Positions 33,563 through 43,548 of a stretch of DNA of 64,000 nt are shown here, in pieces. A program made the translations under genes and the position numbers. The stretch lies in contig CM043699.1 of assembly GCA_023935145.1 (NCBI GenBank), positions 106,033,536 through 106,097,535 of the forward strand. Direction: 5' to 3'. Origin of the DNA: Bretschneidera sinensis (taxonomy: Eukaryota; Streptophyta; Magnoliopsida; Brassicales; Akaniaceae). Below the pieces are notes generated by a model. The model saw nothing but the letters and a program-made list of their open reading frames with translations. It was not told the DNA's origin and made no database searches. Numbering within the stretch: the stretch's first letter is position 1; every line of letters starts with the position of its first letter.

Positions 33563-34116
33563 TAGGGGTGGATTCGAGCCGAATCGAGCTTGAATACTAA
33601 AGTATTCGAGCTTGGCTTGAGCTTAAATGAATATGCTCGAGTTCGAATCGAGCTCGAAAATTGGGTTCGAGCTCGAATTCGATAAATTTTATGAAGGTTC
33701 GAGCTCGAGTCTATTTGAGCTCGAGCTTAAGTCTTAGATTATACATTTGAGCTCAAGCTTTAACTATAATTTTAATAAATAAAAATATTAAATAAATATT
33801 TGTTTGAGTTCGAGCTCGAACTCGATAATGTCTTATCGAATTATTCGAGAGCCTTTCGAGCCGAACCTTAAGGTATTCAGACTCAGCTCAATAAACTATT
33901 TAAGTTTAAGTTTCAGGCTCGAGCTCGATCAAGTAGAGCTTTGACCGAGTTCGAGTTCGAATAGTTCGATAAAAGTTTGGCTCGAATAATTCGATAATTT
34001 TTGGGTGCAAGTAAAAATTATTAATTTTTTAACGAGTTGTTAATCTTATGCCCATATATATTTTTTAGTAGATAATCCACAAATTCAATGAGCATGAGTC
34101 AAAATTACCACCTCTA
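33563..34116. mobile_element. hAT-like MITE rich in GAGCTCGA palindromes
   Basis: Ends TAGGGGTGG (33563) and CCACCTCTA (34116) form an imperfect 9-bp terminal inverted repeat of hAT type. The interior, 33575-33975, is dominated by variants of TTCGAGCTCGAA, which pair with each other in many ways. No matching 8-bp target duplication was seen (CCCACATG versus ACCATCCA), so the boundaries are uncertain. Confidence 0.4.
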
Positions 34117-34403
34117 ACCATCCAAGTGAGGACTCATGAAGAAGTTTGTTTGATCAGAGGTGAAAATCATATCATAAATGCATGAATTGTTCGAAGGAGC
34201 TCTCATGTGAAACACGTGAGAGGGCCCGCTTTGTATCATTTTCTTCTTTTTGTATTTAGTAACTCATTTAATTGCACGAGTATTTTTTTTATATCGAGAT
34301 TAAAACATTAATTTTAAATCAATAAATATTTAGACTGGATCTATTTAGGTATTTCTGTCTTCTTAGACAGTGGTACAGAAGGCAGAACTTATCCATTACA
34401 CCA

Positions 34404-34410
34404 CTATAAA
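34404..34410 (+). promoter_or_regulatory. TATA box of the S40-type gene
   Basis: TATAAAT about 150 bp upstream of the ATG at 34558, with an AC-rich leader following. Consistent with transcription starting near 34435. Confidence 0.6.
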
Positions 34411-34557
34411 TATTGCTGTACCTCAATCAACAATTACAATACTACAAAAGGCAGAGGCAGAGTCGAAAAAAAAGAAAACAAAGTTAAAAAATTTGCTTGC
34501 ACAACTCTCATTTTTTTCAAAGAAAACCCAATTTCTTTTTAAAAAACAGTGTCTTGA

Positions 34558-35097
34558 ATGGCATCAAGGAAGATCTGCACTGCAAGACCAAACTACATCT
34601 ATCCAAGCACTGAGATAACTGAGAATCCAATCATCAGCAGCAGTGACAATCTGTTCGAGTTCGATGAAGCCGATGTTTGGAATTCTAATGAATCAGCGAC
34701 TTCCTTGGATTTTAATGCCAAGAAACCACTACCCAGTTCACGTAATTCGTCAAAGAAATTCTCGAGAAATATGGATTTAGTTAATCCCAAGTCGTCGTCA
34801 TCTACTTCGTTGCCAGTCAGCATACCGGATTGGTCAAAGATTTTAAAGGAGGAATACAGAGGACATGTCAAGAGAGAGAGCGATGAAGATCCTGATCCTG
34901 ATCCTGATGATGATGATCTTGATGATGATCATCATCAAAGTGGTGGTGTTAATTTTAGAATTCCTCCTCATGAGTATTTGGCAAGGAGGAGAGGGGATTC
35001 GTTTTCCGTTCATGAAGGGATAGGCAGGACTTTGAAGGGAAGAGACTTGCGTCGCGTGAGGAACGCTATTTGGAAGAGAACTGGGTTTGAAGATTAG
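34558..35097 (+). CDS. Senescence regulator S40 family protein (DUF584)
   Basis: An intact single-exon ORF of 179 residues. It begins MASRKICTARPNYIYPSTEI, then has an acidic Trp-containing motif (FEFDEADVWN, about residues 38-47), a Ser-rich stretch, and VSIPDWSKILK (about 87-97). A long Asp-rich run follows (about 110-125). The C-terminal signature is RIPPHEYLARRR, SFSVHEGIGRTLKGRDLRRV, RNAIWKRTGF. This order is that of the plant S40/DUF584 family, nuclear proteins tied to leaf senescence and to dark, ABA and salicylate responses in the plants where they were studied. A TATA box sits at 34404. The gene is intronless, as usual in the family. The Asp-rich run is encoded by GATGAT repeats. Confidence 0.93.
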   Translation: MASRKICTARPNYIYPSTEITENPIISSSDNLFEFDEADVWNSNESATSLDFNAKKPLPSSRNSSKKFSRNMDLVNPKSSSSTSLPVSIPDWSKILKEEYRGHVKRESDEDPDPDPDDDDLDDDHHQSGGVNFRIPPHEYLARRRGDSFSVHEGIGRTLKGRDLRRVRNAIWKRTGFED

Positions 35098-35099
35098 TG

Positions 35100-37700
35100 G
35101 TTAATTAATCTAATCCTCTGGTTTTGGGTGTTTTGAGTATAATCAGAGGATGCCGTTTTGCAATGTAACTAATTTAATTGTGGTCGTTTTGGTTTTATTA
35201 GATGGCTGCATTTCGTTACCTCTTATTTATCTATTTAGTTTGTTGTAGAAATTGAAGGGAAGTGATAGATGGGAGGGAAGATGAGGCTGACTGATTGGTT
35301 GGGTTGTTGGCAGGAAAGCTACAGAGTAGCTAGTTAGAACAATCCTTCAAGTTTAGTTCACTGCTCATTCCACCAGAATAGCTGTAAATCCAGACTTTCT
35401 GATATTTTCTTGTTTTTGAATTAGTGGCTAAAAACAAAAGAAAAAGAAAATGTTGCTGGCTCACATCAATAACAGTCTTAATGCAATAATTTTAATTTTT
35501 TTTTATTGTAAAGTTGAGGTGACATGATAATAAAATCATATATTTAATTAACAAAGAAAAAAAAATCATATAATTTAAGACGGTTTGTTACACTCTTTTA
35601 AGATATGTAAAAATAAGAATCATCCACTTGAATTATGTGGGACATGTTGATAGTCCAGATTGATATCTTTATTATTTTTTTTTTCTAGATCGATATCAAT
35701 GGCAAAAGAAATAATAATTATACTATATTTGCTACTCAAGAAACATAAATCAATCAAATTTTGTTCGAGATGCGACTTAACGTTGGAAGAGAAAATCTCG
35801 AACATGTGATTGGTTCAATTGTAATTATTTAAATATTTGAGTGATAATTATAATTTCAAGTTTTCAGAGTGTGTAAATCAGATGTCTAAAATGAACGTAT
35901 AAATAACAACATTCTTAACACAATTCTTGGGACAAGAAAAAATAATTTATACTCCGTAGTAATAGAAACAATATACAATAATTAAAAGTAATAGTTAGAG
36001 ATGACATCGGGTTTAGGTGGAGTGGCCCTCTTTTGATTGGTAAAGTTATTTTTGTCTCCAATCTCCATCACTCTTTTAGATGATTTTTTTTCTTTACCCA
36101 TCTTCACTTTTGATGGAGATTTTTTTAACCTAAATCTTCGTTTTTGTCCTTATTAATATTATAAGCGGGGATTATTTATGAAAAAAGTATATAGATTCTT
36201 TGTTAATGTATCATATTTAAAAAAAAATTAATTACACTTAAAAAAATAACAATAAATATATTCATAAGCCAAAATATAACATAATGGGATTAGAAAACGG
36301 GTTTAGATATTCAATGGATCATAGAGTGCCATTCTTGCTCCCGTACTCGTTTTCACAGAAATAAAATCTATCCTAAACTCGGTTCCGTCAAGTCAATGAA
36401 TCTAGATCTCTGTCGGAGACGGAGACTTTTGTCACTCTTTTATTTGGAATGAGAAAAATATGTAAGACGGTCAAAAATTGAAAAGAATATATTTTACTCT
36501 CACCCACATTTTTCAATCATCTCAAATTGAAAATGAAGTAAAAAGTGAATGATATACACTCTCTCTCCATACCGTGTATATATATTATTTTTAGAACTCT
36601 AACATTTTAAAAGAACATCAATTAATGTATTGTCATGGATATAAAAATGTATTGTTTTCCAAAATTACTCTTTACATTACAATTTACAATGAAAATAAAT
36701 ACAAAAAAGTTAGGGACAATTTAAAAAAATTAACAAAAATATATTTTGAATGTATTTGGTGAACAAAATGAAAAATAAAAAAATATAATATGAGATTGAC
36801 AAATGAAAAGATAAAATATCTTATTTTACTTTTAAAGCAAAATGATTTTATCTTATTATGATTGGGTGATGTATTCAATTCTCTATATCACTGAATAAGT
36901 GGCGCTGATAGATTTCGTAGCACCATGTTTGTTTGTATTTTAATGCAGTTTTCTCTTACTAATTATGTTTCCAAACAGAGATTAAATCTGTTGGCGTTAT
37001 GTTAGACCAGTTGGGCTAAATGAGTTTTTTGGTAGCTTGGGCCAGGAATTATTATGCACCTAAAAATGAGAATTAGATACTCCTGTCCACCTCTCGAATC
37101 CCTCCTGGTCCTAACTCTCCAACGATTAGAAGATAAGGATTGCGCATTGGTGTTGAGCCAAATCCATGAAACTTGAGAGGCAAATATTAATGTTATGTGA
37201 TGTATGTACTTATCTAGTCTAGACTCAATATTGTACTGTAAATTGACTAATTGTATATATTCATGAGACCGAAATGCCCTTGTATATAAATAGAGAAAAA
37301 TTGGAAAAAGTAAAAAAAAAAAGAGAGAATATACATCATGTAATAAATAAAATATTATAATAATAATATAATTCATAATATCATAAAATTAATAAATAAT
37401 AGAAATAAATAGTCATATATAAAAATAAAAATATTATAAAATTAATTATAATTTAAAATAATAAAATATAACTCATGTAATAAATTAAATATATAAAATA
37501 ATTACATAATAGATAAATAAATAAAGATACTTTATATTATTATTAAGTAAAAATAATAACAAAATAATATCGTAATTAATATATAATAAATAATTAAACA
37601 TAATAAAAATTAAATAATAATATAAAATAATAAAATATACTCTACTTAATTAATGAATATGAAAAATATATTTTGACTTGGTAATCATTTTTGGATTTTT
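35100..37700. other. Intergenic, AT-rich, with old dispersed repeats
   Basis: The first ~350 bp should be S40 3' UTR. A degraded repeat at about 36160-36440 (GGGATT...CCCGTACTCG...GGAGACGGAGAC) resembles a common plant hAT-type MITE but its ends are unclear. 37300-37660 is almost pure A/T. No coding region was recognised. Confidence 0.45.
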
Positions 37701-37723
37701 CATTTATGATGATTTGATCCCCT

Positions 37724-37725
<2 letters not shown>

Positions 37726-37779
<54 letters not shown>
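37726..37779. repeat. (TA)n microsatellite
   Basis: About 26 uninterrupted TA dinucleotides. Likely highly length-variable. Confidence 0.97.
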
Positions 37780-37780
<1 letters not shown>

Positions 37781-38407
37781 GGCAGGGATGATCAAATGTG
37801 GCCATCCCACGGAAGATGGAATGAAAATAACTCAATCTTATTTCTTTTTCTTTCCCAATCACACTTTAAGGGATTGAGCATATCATGTGAACCAAACAAG
37901 TCGTAAAGGAACTGTTAGTCCTTCGTCAGACATTTGTGGTTATATCATGTGCGATTAATCATTAGTAATGTTTATAATATTTTTTCATAAACTTAAAAAC
38001 ATTTTTAAAAAAATGAAAAAATAATTTTTCAATAAATTTAATTTATATTAAAATTTAATTTTATTGTTATTTTATTAAATAATAAATATTTTTTAATTTC
38101 TCAATTATTTTATACTCCGTAAAAAAAACTATTTTAAAACTAAACGATGCTCAAAAGACCGTTATCTGATTGGTCAATGCAATAACTGCAATAAAAGTAA
38201 CCGCAGTGGGTCCAAACCCGAGTAACGCACCTTCGGTACGTCCGATCTTCATCGGAGTCCAAAGTCTGTAACCTCAAGTTGGAGATGTTGTCTTTGATTG
38301 CAGAGGAAGAGAGCCTTGGTGTTGAACTGTTGATAGAGATAAAGGAAAAAGATCTGCAAAAATAAAAAAATAAAAACATAGATAGAAATTATAGATTGAG
38401 AAAGAGA

Positions 38408-41400
38408 ATGGGAGAGAGAAGGAAAATACTGGTGGGTTTTGTGTTGGTTATGGTGTTAGGCATTGCCGTTTACTTGAGGCTTTGGACTATTGATTACTCT
38501 ATTTCCGTTGATGACACCGAGTTGCTAAGGTCTGCTTCTTTTCTTCTTTTTTATTTTCGTTTCTCGGTTAAATTTGTTTAAAGGGTTTTGCCTATATTCT
38601 TTCTCTATCTTTTGTGACAAGTCTATATCCATTAATTGTCTATCTTTTACGGGTAAAATTCATAGACCTCTTAAAATTAGGGGGTTCTAATTGAAATAGT
38701 GTAAGCCACACCTGAACTGATTAATTAGAGTTGCTTTCTGGGTTCTGATTTCTTTGATGATTAAGCATCCAATTTGTGATATGTATGTCGGTATATGCAT
38801 ATACTTTTGTTTGTTTTCAGTTATTAATGAAATGATGTTTTTTCGGGCTACAATTGTGTAGGAGACAGTTCGATTTAGCCAGCAGGGAGGCAATGGATGA
38901 ATCTGCGGAATGGAGAATGAAATATGATGAGGAGGCAGAGAAGGTTTCCAAGTGTACTAAAGAACTGATCGAGGTATTCGCTTTTGCATTTTGTTTCTCT
39001 CTAAGCTAGTTGGTTCTTAGCACATGAATTCTGTTGGTCACTTTGTTAAATTATTGGAACTTTTTTGTTCACTGCTTGATGCATTCATTCCTTCTGGTTT
39101 AATCGTATCTGGTTCAACATTGTTTCTGTTCAACTTGGTCCAATTAGAATTTTTGAACTGTCAAATCCATGATGTTATCCTGCAATTGGATAGGTCGTGG
39201 TAAGTGTTTTGATTCGTTATTTTGAGAAGTCCTGATATATAAAAGAGAGACTTCCAAGAAGATAATTTTTGGAGACTCAGATATTTGATATTTTCTGAGT
39301 AAAAGCTGAAAATCCAGAATTGGGAGCTCATTATACTTGTGTAATTTCTACTTACAAGAAATTGGATGCTCTCTATACATGTTTAGAGTTCTAGGGATCC
39401 TCGAACAAATGCATCAAGTATGAATCTGGACATGTTTCTTATCTAGCAAACCACTGCAGAAAATTTAACACATTGTCTTTTGTGCATTGTTTCAGCCCCC
39501 TTCCTCCTTCTCTAGATCTTTCATGTAACACCTGCACATGCAGGATTAAATCGATGTTTGTGTGGGCATCTACTTTACGGTTGTAGAAAATGCCTCCATA
39601 TCACCATATGATTTTGGTCCTAGGTGATCCATTCGCGAAGCGAGAGCGTGAAAGTGTAATCTTTCAAAATTCTATGGAATGAGGGCATTTATATTATATT
39701 ATTATGTTTTATTATACAAATGCATGGAAGTGTAAAATGAAAGATTTACCAAGTGTAGGGGGTTTCTTTGAGTTAATTTACCAAATGACTTTTGATGTGC
39801 ATTTGTGAGGATAGGCCTAGATGGGTTTTGAATAAGGGGAGAGATTTTGATGAAAAGTCTATTTATAAGGCCCTCTTTGGTGAGCTTCCAATGGAAGGTA
39901 GATTGGACTTTCCTTGGAAAGCAATTTGGCAATCAGGTGCTCCTAAGAAGGTTTGTTTCTTTGCTTGGGAGGCTTCTTGGAAACAGATTTTGACCATTGA
40001 TAATTTGCAAAAGAGTGGAAAATTGTTTGTTAACCGGTGCTATCTTTGCAAGAAGAGGCTGAGAAAGTTAATCAGCTTTTATTGGGTTGCTCGTTCTCCA
40101 AGCAACTGTGGGAAATGATGTTTTGTGCAGTTGGATTAACTTGGGTTATGACCGGCTCCATTCAAAGTGTGATTTGGGCTTGGAGTGGAATTAAAGCTTC
40201 TAATATGATTCCTCTTTCTATGATGTGGGTGGTTTTGAAAGAGAGAAATAGTAAGGATTTTGAGGGTATAGAGAGTCCAATAGATACCATTAAAAGTAAA
40301 TCATTAAATACCCTTTATTTTTGGTGTAAGGGGAATTTTTTTGTACATGAGGAATAGTTCTTGGATTTCTTAGATTTACTATCTTGTAGCTAGTCTTCTT
40401 ATAAATGGGACTTTATACTTATAAAAAAAAGTGTAAAAGGAAAATCAAAACTAAGTTATTGGTATGTTAATATGAATTATCCTATCATTACTTTTTTTTT
40501 AAAAAAATAACTTGAGGGTTAAGTTTGATCCCTTCTAAATTGTGAGAAATGTTTTTAGTATACATATCATGTAGGAGTGTATATATAACATATACTCCGT
40601 AAGTTGTATATATCGCATATACATATATATATGTATGGGTGTGTATATATGATTAAAAGTATAAATTATGTTGGGATATCCACATATGAGTTATCCCATA
40701 TTAGAAAGAAATAAAAAATAACAGTGGTTTATATATATGGTTTGGGCCTAAGACTTTTGAGCTTAAGCTTTTCAGTCATGTTGGTGTCCGTCCATGTCTA
40801 TCAAGCATGTGTTTGTGTGCGATCTCACGTGTGCGAAGTTCTCCCGACCTTAACAAGTGGTATCAGAGCCTAGTTTGAGTTGGTCATGATCGTGTTACTC
40901 TTATGATGAGTCTCGTGGTTGAGTATTTGGATGAGTGTTTGTATGCCTACGGTTTCTTGGAAGACTGTCATGTGTACCATGTGATACAGTCTGCCCCGTG
41001 AAGGACTCCCATGGCTTTGTCAACTTTCCCCATGGTAGAGTTTGGTTTGGTTGCTCTTGTTGATTGTATGACCATTGGTTCCATTCAAGGGGGAGTTTGG
41101 TAAACAACTCACACGTGGGAGGGAGTTTGGTAAATAACTCATACGTGAGGAGGAGATTTGCTGGGATATTCATATATGAGTTATCCCACATTAGAAAGAA
41201 ATAAAAAATAAGAGTGGGTTATATACATGGTTTGGGTCCAAGACTCTTGAGCTTAAGCTTTTAAGTTATATTGGTGTCCATTCATGTCTATCGATCCCGG
41301 TACTCCCACCTGGAGAGAAGATATTTTACATTTTTTCCACCAGACCAAAGCCTTGGTGGCAGCTATTGATTTGAATGGATTTTCAAATAGCATAGAATGC

Positions 41401-42942
41401 ATCTTAAAATCTATATCAAATGTTATTTTTATAAAAAATGTGCATCAGGCAACGCAGCAGGGGAGCCTTTACTGAGGTCAAAGTATCCAGTTTCTACGCC
41501 CTATTTCCCACTTTTTTCTGGTGAGCAAAAGATGCTACCAATCTCCTACATGCAGTATCATGTCTCCTCTTGAACTCGTGGCACAATTGTAGCCAATAAC
41601 AAGGAAATCACGGATTTATCCCAATAAATCCGCGAATTGAGCAAAAAAAAAAAATTGGGGAACTGCAGTCGGTTTCGCTCGGTCCCCAAAATTCTTAGAT
41701 TTTAACTGATTCAGTGGTGGATTAGGGCATATAGTTCTGTTCAGGAAAATTATTTACAGTTTCTTGTATTCTCAGAAATGCAGGTTTATATCTTAACTGT
41801 AACGATGACAATTTTTGTTTTCTGCAGACTCTTATCAGGAGTTTTCCCTTGGTTATTTCCAACATGGCTTTTGACGAACTAATACATACTTATGCACAGA
41901 TAGCCGTTAAAAATATGCTTCCTGAATTATTCTATAGATTGTGTTCGTACTTCTGGTTTTTCAGCAAATGGAATGGTCAAAACCTATTAATTTGTGTTTG
42001 GCATGTTTATATAGTCTTTGTTCCGCTTTGCTTATTTTCAACCGCATATGCTTAAATTGTAAGTAGGTGCTTTAGATGATGTTTTTGGGTAAATGAATGC
42101 TTAAATCAACTTAAACTAAAGTACTGCTTAAAGTGATCTTGCCCGCTTTGGTGTGTTGGTAAGGACACTTCACTGCCCACTAAGTGGATAGGGGTTCGAG
42201 GTGTGTGCGGGAGTTTTAACAATAAAAGAAAGTGCTTCTTAAAGTGCTGCTTATTGTGAAATGGAGCTTAAACAAACGATGCCTATATATCTTGGGACAA
42301 AAATGGAGCTTCATTCATCCTCAATTTCTCTTTACCCTTTTAAAAACTACTCAGGAGCTGAAATATTTCTCTCTTCACCTCTCTCAGACTGATTAAGCAT
42401 GCGTCTTTGACAGATTAAGGAGTCTTCTGAGAAGGAGGGTGATACTAGCATTAAGCAGGAGTTGGAAATGCTGCAAAAGGTGACTCTTTGATATCAAATT
42501 TTCTCATGATTCTTTTACCATATAATACTTCTGTTCTTTTTCCTTCATATATCTTTTTTCTTTTTGGCCAAGATACTATTGGTATTGATGTTAGTTTTCA
42601 ATTCTATCTCCTTTTGTAACCTAGGAAACACCAGAGCCAAAAATGTTGATCACGATTTTCTGAAATGCTTTTGATGAATAAACCCGAGATCAACTTTTTT
42701 CATTTTAATCAGTATCTCTTTTGAATGGGAATTTGCCCTCAAATATGCTTCTAATCTCCTTTAGTTAATTAGACCCTTATTGATTTTAGCTAGACTGCAA
42801 AGTTCCAAAGTAGGAAATTGAACTTAGAAGCTATCTTAGTTATGAACTATTGTTGCTTTACCAGGAAAACATGGACTTGCTCAGGCTAGTGGAAGCCTTA
42901 AAACAAGAGCATGATGCAGAGAAGTTGAGGTGCCGCTCATGA
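38408..42942 (+). CDS. Membrane-anchored coiled-coil protein, 125 aa, four exons, unknown function
   Basis: Exons 38408-38529, 38862-38973, 42414-42479 and 42865-42942 join in frame with GT-AG introns. The product starts MGERRKILVGFVLVMVLGIA and has one N-terminal membrane segment (about residues 8-26). After WTIDYSISVDDTELL comes a charged helix-forming region, with AMDESAEWRMKYDEEAEKVS, QELEMLQKENMDLLRLVEAL and KQEHDAEKLRCRS, likely a coiled coil. The start codon at 38408 is the first ATG in the open frame; an upstream TTG is not needed. I do not recognise a named family; the predicted topology is a type II anchor with the coiled coil facing the cytosol. Exon 3 is split from exon 2 by a 3.4-kb intron swollen by a LINE, a TRIM-like element and a SINE-like element, all outside the splice sites. 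Confidence 0.78.
39744..40429 (+). mobile_element. 5'-truncated LINE (L1 type) in intron 2
   Basis: The insert encodes the zf-RVT end of ORF2: FPWKAIWQSGAPKKVCFFAW, LTIDNLQKSGKLFVNRCYLC, then with a frame change LLLGCSFSKQLWEMM and WVVLKERNSKDFEG. It ends in a short poly(A) run (40423-40430). It is bounded by an imperfect 15-bp target duplication, AGTGTAAAATGAAAG at 39729-39743 and AGTGTAAAAGGAAAA at 40430-40444. It has the same orientation as the host gene. Confidence 0.88.
40669..41291 (+). mobile_element. TRIM-like LTR element in intron 2, 3' LTR truncated
   Basis: The 5' LTR is 40669-40855 (187 bp, TGTTGGGATATC to CTTAACA). It is followed by a primer-binding site TGGTATCAGAGCC (40858-40870) and a ~300-bp non-coding interior. 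The 3' LTR begins TGCTGGGATATT at 41159 and matches the first ~132 bp of the 5' LTR before stopping at about 41291. The size and absence of coding sequence fit a terminal-repeat retrotransposon in miniature. Confidence 0.85.
42136..42228 (+). mobile_element. SINE-like insertion in intron 2
   Basis: A 93-bp body with a tRNA-type B box (GGTTCGAGG at 42193) and a possible A box (TGGTGTGTTGGT at 42149). It is flanked by imperfect 18-bp target duplications: AAAGTACTGCTTAAAGTG (42118-42135) and AAAGTGCTTCTTAAAGTG (42229-42246). It is short compared with most plant SINEs and lacks a clear poly(A) end. Confidence 0.6.
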
Positions 42943-43548
42943 TAGATCAATTAATTGCAGAAGTTTGATTTTGGGTGAGCAGAGTATACCCAACTAACCA
43001 ACTTGCCAGAGTAAAGTGCTTCAACCATCCAGTTCTTGCTGCAAATTTACAGCTTACAGATGATTTTTTCAACCATGGAAAGGAATTTTGAAATGCTACG
43101 TCTTCTCTCACACATACACACAATTATTGGGTATCAGTTTTTTTGGGTAACAGGTGTTCGAGGAATTGCAGTGCTGTTGTATTACATAAGAGTTTGTCCC
43201 CCTTCGCCTTCTCTCCCCCTCCTCGCTTGGATTGTTGTTGCAGCTGCTTGCTGCTAGATAAGAATGTAAAATTTACATTTTGGATAAAATTTCTTTTCTT
43301 AACAGATTCCCACGAATTTGTTAGACGAGATCAAGATTTGCACGTCACAAGTGCATTGTTTTTATTTTATAACAAACTGTAACATACATATTTTTCTGTT
43401 GAAGCAACTTCCTTAGACCTAAGAGACTAGTAAATAGTACACTGTCATTCTTTCAGCGGTGATTAGATAGTTGAGATAGTATCTCTACACCACATATATA
43501 CCTTATTCAGCTTCTTAAAGAGCAATTGTTCCTAAATTAAGCAGAGAA
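42943..43548. other. Convergent 3' flanks of two genes
   Basis: About 600 bp between the stop of the plus-strand membrane protein gene and the stop of the minus-strand 96-aa gene. No additional gene was recognised. Both 3' UTRs should lie here and may overlap. Confidence 0.5.

Noticed and set aside
37002..37376. 124-aa minus ORF
   Set aside because: Begins in AT-rich simple sequence and shows no conserved features.
40669..41291. Cassandra-type element with 5S rRNA promoter
   Set aside because: The LTRs contain no 5S-like internal promoter, so only a generic TRIM-like call is supported.
41849..42055. 68-aa ORF in intron 2 of the coiled-coil gene
   Set aside because: No domain and no splice or promoter context.
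42136..42228. tRNA gene
   Set aside because: A B-box-like GGTTCGAGG is present but there is no cloverleaf and the flanks are target duplications, so a SINE-like insert fits better.
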